Notes: a model not told the origin generated them from the sequence alone. Shown: positions 38,694 through 49,162, numbered from the stretch's first letter. The stretch is DNA of 64,000 bases from CAYVUV01 sp964455095 (GCA_964455095.1 CAYVUV010000191.1:1-64000); one strand, 5' to 3'. Translations and numbers: made by a program.

Positions 38694-39851
38694 TCAGAAG
38701 CGTTCGATGTCGAGCTTGTTGCGGTCGGAGTGGTCGGCGCTGCCGTCCTGCTCGAAGTCGTCCCAGCGCGAGTCGCTGGTGGAGGCAATGCCGCGCACTT
38801 TGAGCTCGAAATCGCTCGGATTGCTGCAGTGAATCAGCGCTTCGTCGTAGCTGATCAGTCCGCTGCGGAACAACGCCATCAGCGACTGGTCGAACGTCTG
38901 CATGCCGTAGGTCGTGTGTCCCTGGGCGATGACGTCGGGGAGATCGCGTGCCTTCTGCTTGTCCGCGATGTACTCGCGCACGCGCGCGCTGGCGACCAGC
39001 ACTTCGACGGCGGGGACCATGCCGAGCCCGTCGGCACGCGGGATCAACCGCTGGCTGACCACGCCGCGAATGACGCTGGCGAGAATCAGCCGCGCCTGGT
39101 CGCGTTGGTGCTCGGGGAAAGCGCTGATGGTACGCGTGATGGTTTCCGACGCATCGAGGGTGTGCAGCGTGCTCATGACGAGATGCCCGGTTTCGGCCGC
39201 CATGATCGCGGTCTCGATGGTCTCCAGGTCGCGCATTTCGCCGACCAGAATCACGTCGGGGTTCTGCCGCAAAGCCGCTTTGAGCGCCGAGGCAAAGTTG
39301 AGCGCGTCGTATCCGACCTCGCGTTGGTTGACGAAGCTCAGCCGGTCGGGGTGGACGTATTCGATCGGGTCCTCGATGGTGATGATGTGTGCCTGGCGGG
39401 TGCGGTTGATGTGGTCGATGATCGCGGCGAGGGTCGTGCTCTTGCCGCTGCCGGTGGTACCGGTGACCAATATGAGGCCGCGGCGCTCGGTGGCGAGACG
39501 CTCGATGACCGTCGGCAGGTTGAGCTCGGCGACGCTGCGGATGCGCCCCGGGATGACGCGGATGACCAGGCTCAGATGACCGCGCTGGCGAAAGATGTTG
39601 ACGCGGAAGCGGCCGAGGTCCGGGTGATCGTAGGCGAGATCGACCTGCATCTCGGCGGCCAGGCGCTCGCGGCGCATGCCGTCGAGCAGGCCGTCGACGA
39701 TGTGCTGGATGGCCGGCCCGTCCAGCGGCGCCGCGCCCTCGAGGGGAAGAAAGTCGGCCCGCACCCGGAACGCGGGCGGGACGCCCACCTTCAACAGGAC
39801 GTCGGACGCATCATTGCGAACGGCTTCGGCCAGTATCTCGGATAGCTCCAT
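38694..39851 (-). CDS. pilT: Type IV pilus retraction ATPase PilT
   Basis: 385 residues. Secretion-ATPase family hexamer that powers pilus retraction and twitching motility. Walker A is GTTGSGKST (131-139), followed by the PilT Asp box ITIEDPIEYVH, the Walker B region DVILVGEMRD and the His box TGHLVMSTLHT. The C-terminal half has the AIRG-like helix IRGVVSQRLI. It starts 80 bases downstream of the recA stop with GGGAAGGAC upstream. No other pil genes are in the window; a PilU paralogue reading is possible but the length and motifs fit PilT. Confidence 0.94.
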   Translation of the reverse strand: MELSEILAEAVRNDASDVLLKVGVPPAFRVRADFLPLEGAAPLDGPAIQHIVDGLLDGMRRERLAAEMQVDLAYDHPDLGRFRVNIFRQRGHLSLVIRVIPGRIRSVAELNLPTVIERLATERRGLILVTGTTGSGKSTTLAAIIDHINRTRQAHIITIEDPIEYVHPDRLSFVNQREVGYDALNFASALKAALRQNPDVILVGEMRDLETIETAIMAAETGHLVMSTLHTLDASETITRTISAFPEHQRDQARLILASVIRGVVSQRLIPRADGLGMVPAVEVLVASARVREYIADKQKARDLPDVIAQGHTTYGMQTFDQSLMALFRSGLISYDEALIHCSNPSDFELKVRGIASTSDSRWDDFEQDGSADHSDRNKLDIERF

Positions 39852-39893
39852 GTCCTTCCCAACGATGGCTGCAAACGGGCCGCCGCGGTCAGG

Positions 39894-39915
39894 CGCCGCT
39901 CGGGATCGAGCGGCG
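39894..39915. terminator. Perfect hairpin between recA and pilT
   Basis: CGCCGCTCG (39894-39902) pairs with CGAGCGGCG (39907-39915) around GGAT. It lies just past the recA stop on the minus strand, before pilT. There is no T-run, so it may be a weak terminator, an mRNA stability element or a transcript-processing hairpin rather than a strong intrinsic terminator. Confidence 0.45.
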
Positions 39916-39931
39916 AGCGCGATGCACCAGC

Positions 39932-40984
<1,053 letters not shown>

Positions 40985-40996
40985 GTGACTCTCCTT

Positions 40997-41608
40997 CTAG
41001 GCGCCGCCGAAAGGGGCTGCCCACAGCTTCGTATAGACTGCGCCGTCGCGGCGCAAGTCGCTGCCGAACGCCGTCAGCTCGGCGATCTCGCAGTGGCCGA
41101 AGCGGGCGGTCCGCCGCGCCTCGATCGCCGTCTGCAGCGATTCCAGTCCGCGCCGCCCGCGCACACGGCCGAGGGTGATGTGGCCCTGAAACGGACGCTC
41201 TTCGGGCGCGAAGCCTAAGGCGGCGAGCGCGCTGTCGATGCGCTCTGCCAGCCGCGGCAACGCCGCGCTTTCCACACCGGCCCAGACGACACGCGGCCGG
41301 TGCACACTTGGAAACGCCCCCAGGCCGGCGACTTCGACCGTGCAACCCGGAAAGTCGCGCAGCGCCGCGCCGAGCGCGACCTGCATCTCGCGCAGCACCG
41401 GCAACGCCACCGCGCCGAGGAACTTGACCGTGCCGTGCAAAGCGTCGTCGCGCACCCAACGGACGTCTGCCTCGAGCGCCGCCAGCTCGCGCTTCACCCG
41501 CACGAGCGCGTCGTGAATCGCCGGGGCAAGAGTGATGGCGAGAAAGCTCCGCACGCGCTCGCCGCTGGCCGCCGCATGTCCGGCACCAGGGTCCGATGCG
41601 CCGGTCAT
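40997..41608 (-). CDS. thpR: RNA 2',3'-cyclic phosphodiesterase (ThpR/LigT family)
   Basis: 203 residues from ATG 41608, right behind the cinA TGA. Two H-x-[TS] motifs define the 2H phosphoesterase fold: HGTVKFLG and HITLGRV. ThpR hydrolyses 2',3'-cyclic phosphates on RNA (the older name is 2'-5' RNA ligase). A longer frame to 41770 lies inside cinA and looks unrelated. Gene order cinA-thpR-recA is seen in several bacteria. Confidence 0.9.
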   Translation of the reverse strand: MTGASDPGAGHAAASGERVRSFLAITLAPAIHDALVRVKRELAALEADVRWVRDDALHGTVKFLGAVALPVLREMQVALGAALRDFPGCTVEVAGLGAFPSVHRPRVVWAGVESAALPRLAERIDSALAALGFAPEERPFQGHITLGRVRGRRGLESLQTAIEARRTARFGHCEIAELTAFGSDLRRDGAVYTKLWAAPFGGA

Positions 41609-41609
41609 C

Positions 41610-42890
41610 TCACTTGCGCAGAATGGCCGACGCGGTCGGGTCTTCGCCCAGCTGCACTCGCCGCACCCAATCGAGGGCGATCTGCGAGGTGAGCAACTTG
41701 ACCCAATCGCGCGTGCCCCAGAGCTGGTAGCGCCGGGCGTAATGCTGTTCCGCCGTGGCCAGCGCCACACAAACAGTCCCCACGGGTTTGTCCGCGGTGC
41801 CGCCGTCGGGACCGGCGATCCCCGTCGTGGCGAGGCCGATGGTGCTGCCCGCCAATCGCCGCACGCCGTCGGCCATCTCGGCGGCGACCTCGACGCTCAC
41901 CGCGCCGTGCGCCGCCAGGGTCGCCTCCCGCACGCCCAGCACCGAGACCTTTACGGCATTGGTATAGGCCACCACGTCGGTTGCGAAGTACGCCGAGCTG
42001 CCCGGCACGTCGGTGAGACGGTGGCCGATCAGCCCGCCGCTGCACGACTCGGCGACGGCGATCGTCGCACCCCGCGCGGCGAGCAGCTGGCCGACAACCG
42101 CTTCCATCGTCACGTCGCCCTCGCCGTAGCAATACGGACCGACCCGCTCGCGCAGCCGCGCCGCCACCTCGGCGAGGCGCGCGTCGACGAGCTCGGGCGG
42201 CGCGTGCACGGTGACGCGCACGGAGATCTGCGGGAAGGCCGCGCGGAAGGCGACCCGGCCGAGACGCGCATCGATGGCACCCGCCACCGCTTCGTCGAGC
42301 GCCGACTCGCTGATACCGAAGGTCTGAAACGTGTGGCTGCGGTAGACGTCGGGACTCCCGCGCAGCGCCACCAACCAGGGCAGCACCTGCTCTTCGAGCA
42401 TCGGCTTCATCTCGCGCGGCACGCCCGGCAATACGACGCAGTGCCGGCTGCCCCCGGCCGGACCCGGCACGGCCAGGCGGTAGCCCGGAGCGGTGCCGAG
42501 CGCGTTGGGGATGATCGTCGCGCCGTGGGGGAACATCGCCTGCTTGAGATTGTTCTCGGGCATGTCGCGGCCCATGGCGGCAAACATCTGGCGGATGCGG
42601 TCGGCGACCGCTTGATCGAGCACGAGGTGCTGGCCCGCGACTTGTGCGAGCGTCTCGGTCGTGAGGTCGTCGGCCGTCGGGCCGAGCCCACCGGTGCTGA
42701 TGACGACGTCGGCCTCGTCGAGCGCCGCCTGCCAGGCCCACGCAATGCGTTCGGGATAATCGCCGACAACCATCATCGCGACGATATCGAAGCCGGCACC
42801 GACGAGCCGATCCGCGATGAAATTGGCGTTGGTGTCGAGTGTGCGCCCGGTCGTGAGCTCGTCGCCGGTGCTGAGAATCGCCGCCCGCAT
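41610..42890 (-). CDS. cinA: CinA-like nicotinamide-nucleotide amidohydrolase
   Basis: 426 residues from ATG 42890. The N-terminal half is the COG1058/MoaB-like domain (AAILSTGDELTTGRTLDTNANFI, STGGLGPTADDLTTE), and the C-terminal half is the PncC-type domain (AVAESCSGGLIGHRLTDVPGSS, TTGIAGPDGGTADKPVGTV) that deamidates nicotinamide mononucleotide to recycle NAD. Both halves look complete. The gene runs into thpR with a few-base gap; pgpA lies 19 bases upstream. Confidence 0.95.
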   Translation of the reverse strand: MRAAILSTGDELTTGRTLDTNANFIADRLVGAGFDIVAMMVVGDYPERIAWAWQAALDEADVVISTGGLGPTADDLTTETLAQVAGQHLVLDQAVADRIRQMFAAMGRDMPENNLKQAMFPHGATIIPNALGTAPGYRLAVPGPAGGSRHCVVLPGVPREMKPMLEEQVLPWLVALRGSPDVYRSHTFQTFGISESALDEAVAGAIDARLGRVAFRAAFPQISVRVTVHAPPELVDARLAEVAARLRERVGPYCYGEGDVTMEAVVGQLLAARGATIAVAESCSGGLIGHRLTDVPGSSAYFATDVVAYTNAVKVSVLGVREATLAAHGAVSVEVAAEMADGVRRLAGSTIGLATTGIAGPDGGTADKPVGTVCVALATAEQHYARRYQLWGTRDWVKLLTSQIALDWVRRVQLGEDPTASAILRK

Positions 42891-42909
42891 CGCTGTGCCC
42901 CCCGCTGTT

Positions 42910-43368
42910 TCAGACGACCCAGAAGATCGCGCGCGTGGCCAGGTTGGCATAGATGCCCGACACGACGTCGTCGAGCACGACCCCGTAACCGCCCGGCAAA
43001 TGCGCGTCGATGTACCCCGCCGGGAAGGGTTTGACGATGTCGAAGACGCGAAAGATCAGGAAGGCGACGCCGGCATGCGCCCAGGTCGGGGACAGCAGAA
43101 GCGTGGCTGCCATGTAGCCCACGACTTCGTCGAGCACGATCGCGTGGCTGTCGTGCTCGCGCAAAATGCCTTCGGCGCGGCCGGCGATCCAACAGGAGAC
43201 GAGCGTCGCCAGGGCGAAGACGGCCAGGGTGAGCGGGATCGACACGATCTGCGCGTCGGCGCTGAACAGGAAGAGCGGAATCGCCACCAGCGACCCGACC
43301 GTCCCGGAGGCGACCGGGAAGTAGCCGGTGAAGCCGACCGAGGCGAGAAACAGAATGACGAAACGCAT
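42910..43368 (-). CDS. pgpA: Phosphatidylglycerophosphatase A
   Basis: 152 residues. Membrane enzyme that dephosphorylates phosphatidylglycerophosphate to phosphatidylglycerol. Family motifs are seen: FPVASGTVGSLVAIPLFL near the N-terminus, then the acidic ILREHDSHAIVLDEVVGYMAA and FRVFDIVKPFPAGYIDAHLPGGYGVVLDDVVSGIYAN. Three or four hydrophobic helices are present. It heads the run pgpA-cinA-thpR-recA. Confidence 0.93.
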   Translation of the reverse strand: MRFVILFLASVGFTGYFPVASGTVGSLVAIPLFLFSADAQIVSIPLTLAVFALATLVSCWIAGRAEGILREHDSHAIVLDEVVGYMAATLLLSPTWAHAGVAFLIFRVFDIVKPFPAGYIDAHLPGGYGVVLDDVVSGIYANLATRAIFWVV

Positions 43369-43429
43369 GAGTCCGAAGCGCAGCTTGTAGGGAGCGCGAC
43401 CGGGTGAGTCAAGGCGCCGCGCCCGCGCC

Positions 43430-43792
43430 TCACGCCTTGCCGACCAGCTTGCGAATCGCGGCGAAGCGCCGGTTCTCCTGGCGCAGGTGCACCAGCTCCG
43501 CTTCCTGTTGGCGGATCAGCTCGGCAAGGGCTTCGATCGTCCGCAGAATCCGCGTGACCAGGGTGGACTTCGACGCGCCCGCGCCGCCCCGCCGGCGCAG
43601 CGCGACGCCGCGGCTGCGCGCGACGCGGTAGTAGTTGGCGGACACGGTGCCCTCTTTGCGCCCCGTTTTCTGCGCGACGCGCTTGAAGGCATGCGCACGC
43701 GAGAGCTTCTGATCGGCAACCAGACGCTCGACTTGCGCGAAGATCTGCGCGCCGATCTGGCCGCGCTTCTTGCCTTTGCGAACCTCCGCCAT
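43430..43792 (-). CDS. Small putative DNA-binding protein with coiled coil
   Basis: 120 residues from ATG 43792, which is 7 bases after AGGAGG. The N-terminal half is basic with a helix-turn-helix-like pattern (LSRAHAFKRVAQKTGRKEGTVSANYYRVARSRG), suggesting a resolvase- or transposase-type DNA-binding motif. The C-terminal 45 residues form a likely coiled coil (LVTRILRTIEALAELIRQQEAELVHLRQENRRF). I do not recognise the family. It is monocistronic, with a candidate promoter 42-70 bases upstream. Its role is not known; a nucleoid-associated protein or local regulator is possible. Confidence 0.6.
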   Translation of the reverse strand: MAEVRKGKKRGQIGAQIFAQVERLVADQKLSRAHAFKRVAQKTGRKEGTVSANYYRVARSRGVALRRRGGAGASKSTLVTRILRTIEALAELIRQQEAELVHLRQENRRFAAIRKLVGKA

Positions 43793-43833
43793 GGCCATCC
43801 CTCCTAGCCGTCAAGTAGCTCGGATCTGTAATT

Positions 43834-43862
43834 CTTATGTCCAAACCCGATGACTAATTCAA
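43834..43862 (-). promoter_or_regulatory. Candidate sigma-70-type promoter for the small DNA-binding gene
   Basis: Read leftward, TTGAAT (43862-43857) and CATAAG (43839-43834) are separated by 17 bases. Each matches the -35 and -10 consensus at four of six positions, in a locally AT-rich spot 42 bases upstream of the gene start. Confidence 0.35.
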
Positions 43863-43998
43863 GCGCTGCGCAGCGGCACAGATAGGCGATAACCGCGCCG
43901 GCGCGCCGGGCGCGGCGCGGGGCAGTGCTCAGCGGTGCGCTGGCACAGCGCGCGGCCTTTCAGGTACAGTGCCGAGCTGATTTCCCTGGAGGCATTGA

Positions 43999-45474
43999 AT
44001 GAGCAGCAGCAGTATCTCTGGCCGCATGGCCGAGTGGGTGGCGGCGGTGACGTACGAGGAGCTGCCCCGCCGCGTGGTGGAAGAAGCGAAGAACCAGATC
44101 CTGAGCGTCCTCGCTTCGGTCCACGCCGGCCATTTCAGCGAAGCGGGCCGGCTCACCAGTCGGACGGTCAAAGAGTGGTCCGGGGGCAAAGAAGCGACCC
44201 TGATCCCGTCGGGGGAACGCACGGCGGCGCACTATGCGATCTTCGGCAATACGGCGCTCAGCATGGCGCTGGACTACGACGACTACCTGTTTGCCGGGCA
44301 CACCGGGCACTCCGCGGTGCTGGTGACGTTGGCGCTGGCGGAGAAGCTGGGCATCAGCGGTCAGGAGTTCCTGGTCGCGCAGGTGGTCGCCAACGAGATC
44401 GAGGGCCGCATCGGCGCCGCGGCGCTGCTCGGCCCGTTGAACGGCCAGATGTGGTCGTTTCTGCACCAGATCGGCGCCGCGGTGATCGCCGCCAAGGTGA
44501 TGAAGCTCGATCGCGCCCAGACCGAGAACGCGATCGGCATCGCCATGCTGCAACCGCCCTTCTGTCTGCCGACGGCGTTCTTCGGCTCGGACGCCAAGGT
44601 CTTGTTGGCGTCGATGAGCGCGCCCCAGGGCGTGCAGGCGGCCGAGCTGGCCGCCAACGGCATGCGCGGCGCCAGCGACGTATTCGAGAGCCAGCAGGGC
44701 TTCCTGCAGATGTTCGCGCACCAGGCGCTGCCGGGTGCGTTCGACGGCTTCGGCAAAGTGTGGCTCACCGAGACCTTGTGCTACAAAGTCTACCCCGGCT
44801 GCGCGTACATCGATGCCTTCATCGATTGCTTGCTGGGCTTGGTGCGCCAGCATCATCTCGACGCGAAAAAGATCCGCGCGGTGCACATCGCGGCTGGTCC
44901 GCTGACGCTCGGCATGGACGCGCTGTCGGCCCCCTACGTCAAAGGGCCCGAGACGCTGCCGACGACGCTCAGCTTCTCGGTCGCCTACAACGCGGCCGTG
45001 GCGCTGATCGACCGCGAGCTGTCGCCGCGTCAGTTCACCAAGGACCGCATCAAGGACCCAGCCGTCTGGGAGCTGGCGAGCAAGGTGCGCCTGACCCTCG
45101 ACGACGCGATGGCGCAGCGCATGCACGAGCGCTCGCCCGTGCGCATGGTGAGCGAGAACGGCGAGACGCGCGCCACGCTCGACCTGGCGACTGCCGACCT
45201 GAGCGGCTTCAAGACGTCGTTCGGGGCGCGCGTGCGCATCGAGATGGAGGACGGCCGCAGCTTCGACATGGAGCAGGAAACACCGACTGGTGCCGGCGGC
45301 CGCGCCTTCGACGACCGGCGCAAGGCGGTCGAGGACAAATTCCGCCGCGAAACCCGCTACACACTGCGCAAAGAGCGCATGGAGAAGGCGATCGACCTGG
45401 TGCACCACCTCGAGGACGCCAGCGCCTCGCACCTGCGTGAGCTCGTCCGCCTGTGCTGCTCGGAGCGCTCCTGA
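43999..45474 (+). CDS. MmgE/PrpD family protein
   Basis: 491 residues. The MmgE/PrpD fold is seen throughout: LPRRVVEEAKNQILSVLASV near the start, then AAHYAIFGNTALSMALDYDDYLFAGHTGHS with the conserved DDxxxxxxHxGH-like segment, and KVYPGCAYIDAFIDCLLGL later. Relatives include 2-methylcitrate dehydratase and cis-aconitate-type hydro-lyases; many members have unknown substrates. No prpB/prpC neighbours are present, so I do not call 2-methylcitrate metabolism. There is no signal peptide. Confidence 0.9.
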   Translation: MSSSSISGRMAEWVAAVTYEELPRRVVEEAKNQILSVLASVHAGHFSEAGRLTSRTVKEWSGGKEATLIPSGERTAAHYAIFGNTALSMALDYDDYLFAGHTGHSAVLVTLALAEKLGISGQEFLVAQVVANEIEGRIGAAALLGPLNGQMWSFLHQIGAAVIAAKVMKLDRAQTENAIGIAMLQPPFCLPTAFFGSDAKVLLASMSAPQGVQAAELAANGMRGASDVFESQQGFLQMFAHQALPGAFDGFGKVWLTETLCYKVYPGCAYIDAFIDCLLGLVRQHHLDAKKIRAVHIAAGPLTLGMDALSAPYVKGPETLPTTLSFSVAYNAAVALIDRELSPRQFTKDRIKDPAVWELASKVRLTLDDAMAQRMHERSPVRMVSENGETRATLDLATADLSGFKTSFGARVRIEMEDGRSFDMEQETPTGAGGRAFDDRRKAVEDKFRRETRYTLRKERMEKAIDLVHHLEDASASHLRELVRLCCSERS

Positions 45475-45483
45475 CCGCGACCG

Positions 45484-46356
45484 CTAGCTGAGCACCCAGG
45501 CGTCGTCGCCGTCGCGCGCGACCAGTGCTTCGCGCTCCAGCTTGCGCAAGTGAGCGTGCACCGACATGCCCGCGGCGGCGTGCAGAAACTCGGGCACATC
45601 GGCGTAGATGCGCTTCACCAGCGCGGGCACGGTGCGCACCCCGGCGCGCAGGCCATCGAGGATCTGTTGATCGCGCAGCGCGCGGTGCGCCAGGTAGGAT
45701 TCGACCTTGGCGCGCGGCGTGCGAATCATCGGCCCGTGCGCGGGATAGATCACGTCCAGATCGAGCGCCAGGATGCGCCGCAGCGAGGCCAGATAATCGC
45801 CGAGGTCGCCGTCGGGCGGAATGACGGTGGTGCCGGCCCCGAGCACGACGTCGCCGGTGAAGAGCGCCTTCTCCTCGGCCAGGTAGAAGCAGAGATGGTC
45901 CTGCGCATGGCCCGGGGTCCACAGCGCGCGCAACGTCGCCCCGTCGGTGCGGATCTCGTCGCCCTCGTCGATGGCGTCCGCGACCAGCGCGCCGTCGCGC
46001 TCGGGCCATGGCTTCTTGCTGACGCGTAGCGGACCGAAGCGGGCCCGCACACCTTCGACACCGCCCAGGTGATCGGCATGGCCGTGCGTGAGCACGATCT
46101 CTTGCAGAGAGTCGGCGTCGCGGACCTCGCGCATGCCGCGCTCCAGCAGGGGCAGGTACTGCGGCACGCCTTGCCCGGTGTCGAGCAGCAACGGGCGGCG
46201 ACTGGTCCCGACCAGGTAGGTATTGGTGCCCGGACCCGTAAACGGGCCGGGGTTCTGGCCGAGCACCACCGCGACACGCGGCGACCACACGTCGATGTCG
46301 CGCATGGCGAGACCGATCATCGAGTCGGTCACCACCCGAGTCGGCGCGCCGCTCAT
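45484..46356 (-). CDS. Metallo-beta-lactamase-fold hydrolase (LACTB2-like)
   Basis: 290 residues from ATG 46356. The MBL metal motif HGHADHLGG is at 91-99 (H91, H93, D95, H96), with later ligands in TPGHAQDHLCF, LFTGDVVLGAG and YPAHGP. A winged-helix-like C-terminal domain (about 220-290) makes it similar to the LACTB2/glyoxalase-II-like endoribonuclease group. Its ATG overlaps the stop of the upstream acyl-CoA dehydrogenase by four bases (ATGA), so they are coupled; a thioester hydrolase role in acyl-CoA metabolism is a reasonable alternative. Confidence 0.85.
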   Translation of the reverse strand: MSGAPTRVVTDSMIGLAMRDIDVWSPRVAVVLGQNPGPFTGPGTNTYLVGTSRRPLLLDTGQGVPQYLPLLERGMREVRDADSLQEIVLTHGHADHLGGVEGVRARFGPLRVSKKPWPERDGALVADAIDEGDEIRTDGATLRALWTPGHAQDHLCFYLAEEKALFTGDVVLGAGTTVIPPDGDLGDYLASLRRILALDLDVIYPAHGPMIRTPRAKVESYLAHRALRDQQILDGLRAGVRTVPALVKRIYADVPEFLHAAAGMSVHAHLRKLEREALVARDGDDAWVLS

Positions 46357-47528
46357 GACCGTCCGCGCGGCAGGCCGAGCACGCGCTCGGCGATGATGTT
46401 GCGCTGGATCTCCGACGATCCGGCGGCAATCGTGCGGCCGCGCGAGTAGAGCATCAGGTGCCCCCAGCGACCGTCGTCGACGGCGTGCGGCGAGCCCTGC
46501 ATCAGCTGGCCGAACGGACCCTGCAGCGCCAGCGCCCCCTCGAGCATGCGCTGATACATCTCGCTCCAGAAGAGCTTCTCGATCGAACCCTCCGGCCCCG
46601 GCACGCCGCCGCGCAACACGCGCGTCAGGTTGCGCAAGGCCGTGTAGCGCATTGCCTCGCTGTCGATGTAGGCGGCGGCGAGCTGCTGGCGCGCCAGCGG
46701 GTCGCGCGCCAGCGGGGCGCCGCGCGTCGGCCGCCGCGCCAGGGCGAGCAGGTCGTGCAGGGCCCGGCGCGACTGCAACTGGCGGCTGAAGGTCAGCGTC
46801 TGGCGCTCGTGCATGAGCGTCGTGATGGCGATGTCCCAGCCGCCGTTGATCGCCCCGATGACGTTGGCGCGCGGCACGCGCACGTCCTCGAAGAACACCT
46901 CGTTGAAGTCGTCCTCGCCGCTGATCTGCCGCAGCGGCCGCACCGATATCCCCGGGCTGCGCATGTCGACGAGCAGGAACGTGATGCCGCGGTGCTTGGG
47001 CGCCTCGGGATCGGTGCGCACCAGCAGCATGCACCAGTCGGCATAGCGCGCGAAACTGGTCCACACCTTCTGTCCGTTGACCACGAACGAATCGCCGTCG
47101 AGCACGGCGCGGGTCTTGAGCGCCGCCAGGTCGGAACCCGCGTTGGGTTCCGAGAAGCCCTGACACCAGATCTCGTCGGCGGCGAGGATGCGCTTCAGAT
47201 GGCGCTGCTTCTGCGCTTCGGTGCCGTGCGCGATCAGCACCGGCCCGCCCATGGTCAAACCGGCCAGATTGATCAGCAGTGGCGCCTGGGCCCGCGCCAT
47301 CTCCTCTTCGAAGAGGATCTGCTCGATGACCGAGGCGCCGCGGCCACCGTATTCGGCTGGCCAATGCACGCCACACCACCCGGCTTCGAAGAGCCGCCGC
47401 TGCCAGTCCTTGCCGTAGGCCACCCAGGCGTCGAGCGACTCGGGCTCCGGGCCGGGCGGATTGGCGGTCAGCCAGGCGCGCAGATCGGACCGGAAACCCT
47501 CTTCGGCCGGCGAATACGTCAAGTCCAT
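46353..47528 (-). CDS. Acyl-CoA dehydrogenase
   Basis: 391 residues. Normal-length acyl-CoA dehydrogenase: QGFSEPNAGSDLAALKTRA (FAD/substrate loop), VNGQKVWTSFARYADW, and the C-terminal IAAGSSEIQRNIIAERVLGLPR, a variant of the YEGTSEIQ motif that replaces the catalytic Glu position and is common in the bacterial FadE26/27-like and aromatic or steroid side-chain group. That group often works as heterodimers with a partner, which is not adjacent here. It acts on an acyl-CoA in the cytoplasm; the substrate is not known. The MBL gene follows with a four-base overlap. Confidence 0.93.
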   Translation of the reverse strand: MDLTYSPAEEGFRSDLRAWLTANPPGPEPESLDAWVAYGKDWQRRLFEAGWCGVHWPAEYGGRGASVIEQILFEEEMARAQAPLLINLAGLTMGGPVLIAHGTEAQKQRHLKRILAADEIWCQGFSEPNAGSDLAALKTRAVLDGDSFVVNGQKVWTSFARYADWCMLLVRTDPEAPKHRGITFLLVDMRSPGISVRPLRQISGEDDFNEVFFEDVRVPRANVIGAINGGWDIAITTLMHERQTLTFSRQLQSRRALHDLLALARRPTRGAPLARDPLARQQLAAAYIDSEAMRYTALRNLTRVLRGGVPGPEGSIEKLFWSEMYQRMLEGALALQGPFGQLMQGSPHAVDDGRWGHLMLYSRGRTIAAGSSEIQRNIIAERVLGLPRGRS

Positions 47529-47772
47529 GCGGTCCCGGTAGCGCCTGTACGTGCGCCGGTCAATCGGCGAACGGGGCCGCGGACAGCCGTCACCGATGCA
47601 ACGGTTTTGGCGAAAAGGCGGCGTCGGGTGTCAGGCCGGAGCCGGCGCGGTACAGAAACGCCCTCCAACCTCGTCCGACGCGCCATTGATGCGAGTGGGC
47701 ACGCGAGATGCACTGCGATGGCAACGACGTCCGCCTGCGTTGGTAGAGCGGGCACCCACGAGGGGAGGAGTT

Positions 47773-49104
47773 ATGGCAGCGCCGAAAACTGAGAGCGGGT
47801 TGGAACAGGTGGGGGAGTACGCGACCTCCTTGACCGAGAAGCGGCGGCTGCTGCTGCTCGTCCGCACCGGATTGACCCTCGCCATTGGGTACCTGCTCAT
47901 CTTCAGCTCCAAGGCGCCCGTATTGCCGCCCGCACTGCTCGCTTTTGTGGTCATCTATCTGGGCAGCAACGTGCTCATCGCCGCCCTGCCGGGACGCGTG
48001 CTCGCCAGCGCCGCGTTCGACGTCGGCCTGGTGCTGGTCGATACCGCCGCGATTTCCTTCGCGCTCTACATGATGCCCGACGCCAACACCGATGTGTTCG
48101 TGTTCTACTTCGTCATCATCCTGCTCGCCTCGATCAGCGACCGGCTCTCGCTCAGCCTGTTCGCGCCGGTCGTCACCAGCATTGCGTACTTCGCCTTTCT
48201 CTTCGCCCGCTACGGCCTCGACGAAGTGCTGAAGCCCGCCATCTTGCTGCGCATGCCCTTCTTCTTGCTGGCCGGGGCGTTCTACGGATTCTTCGTCGAC
48301 CGCGTGCGGCGCGGACAGATCGCCGCCGCGGCCGCCAAGCAGCGCGAAGCGGCGCGCACGGAGTTCCTGTCGCTGATCACGCACGACCTCAAACAACCGT
48401 TGTGGGTCGCGCAGCAGTCGGCGGCGCTCCTCTACGAGCAGCTCGGCCGCGACAACGCGCCGCCGCAGAAGCTGGCCGCGCAGGTCATGGTGAGCTTGCG
48501 CCGCATGGAAGCCCTGACCATGAACTTCCTCGATCTCGGGCGCATCGAAACGCGCGGCATCCAGGTGTTCCCGCGCCGCGCGCCGCTCAACCAGCTGGTG
48601 GCGGACCTGGTCGAGTCGTACCAGCCGGCGCTGGATCTGAAGGCCGTCGCCGTGCAACTCGAGCTCGATCCGAGCTTACCGCTGGCGTGGATCGATCCGC
48701 CGCAGGTCGAACGCGCGTTCGCCAACTTGCTCGACAACGCGGTGAAGTTCACGCCCGAGGGCGGGCGGATCGTTCTCCGCACTGCGCTCGAGGAAGGCCA
48801 AGCCGTGGTGACGATCGGGGACAGCGGCCCCGGGATCGGGTCGGAGCGCGCGGCGACGCTGTTCGCCCGCTTCCAGAACGGCAGCGACACGGCCGGACGC
48901 CGCAGCACCGGCCTCGGCCTCTACATCGCGCGCGCCATCGCCGTTGCACACGGCGGCGACATCGCGCTCGACGCTCAGTCGCAGGGCGGCGCGTGGTTCC
49001 GCGTCCGCCTGCCCCTGGCCGCGCCCGAGACGAAGGCGCCGCAGGCCCACGCCGTGCGCAGCCCGCGCGCGATCCACGCCGCCGTCGGCGAGCGGCTCGC
49101 GTAA
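47773..49104 (+). CDS. Membrane sensor histidine kinase, orphan
   Basis: 443 residues from ATG 47773, preceded by GGGGAGGAG. About six hydrophobic helices fill residues 24-175 (MASE-like membrane sensor without a clear periplasmic domain). A short linker leads to the H-box ARTEFLSLITHDLKQPLW with H204, then N-box NLLDNAVKF, G1 GDSGPGIG and G2 STGLGLYIARAIA. It autophosphorylates on H204 and would pass phosphate to a response regulator; none is encoded next to it. Signal is not predictable. The MFS gene starts 59 bases downstream. Confidence 0.92.
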   Translation: MAAPKTESGLEQVGEYATSLTEKRRLLLLVRTGLTLAIGYLLIFSSKAPVLPPALLAFVVIYLGSNVLIAALPGRVLASAAFDVGLVLVDTAAISFALYMMPDANTDVFVFYFVIILLASISDRLSLSLFAPVVTSIAYFAFLFARYGLDEVLKPAILLRMPFFLLAGAFYGFFVDRVRRGQIAAAAAKQREAARTEFLSLITHDLKQPLWVAQQSAALLYEQLGRDNAPPQKLAAQVMVSLRRMEALTMNFLDLGRIETRGIQVFPRRAPLNQLVADLVESYQPALDLKAVAVQLELDPSLPLAWIDPPQVERAFANLLDNAVKFTPEGGRIVLRTALEEGQAVVTIGDSGPGIGSERAATLFARFQNGSDTAGRRSTGLGLYIARAIAVAHGGDIALDAQSQGGAWFRVRLPLAAPETKAPQAHAVRSPRAIHAAVGERLA

Positions 49105-49162
49105 CCGATCCCGCGCAACTGCACCTCGCAGCCGCGCGGGGAAGCCGCTAGGGTGGCGCGCT

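Noticed and set aside
40985..43429. LexA/SOS box upstream of recA or pgpA
   Set aside because: No convincing palindromic box was seen; the species-specific LexA motif is unknown.
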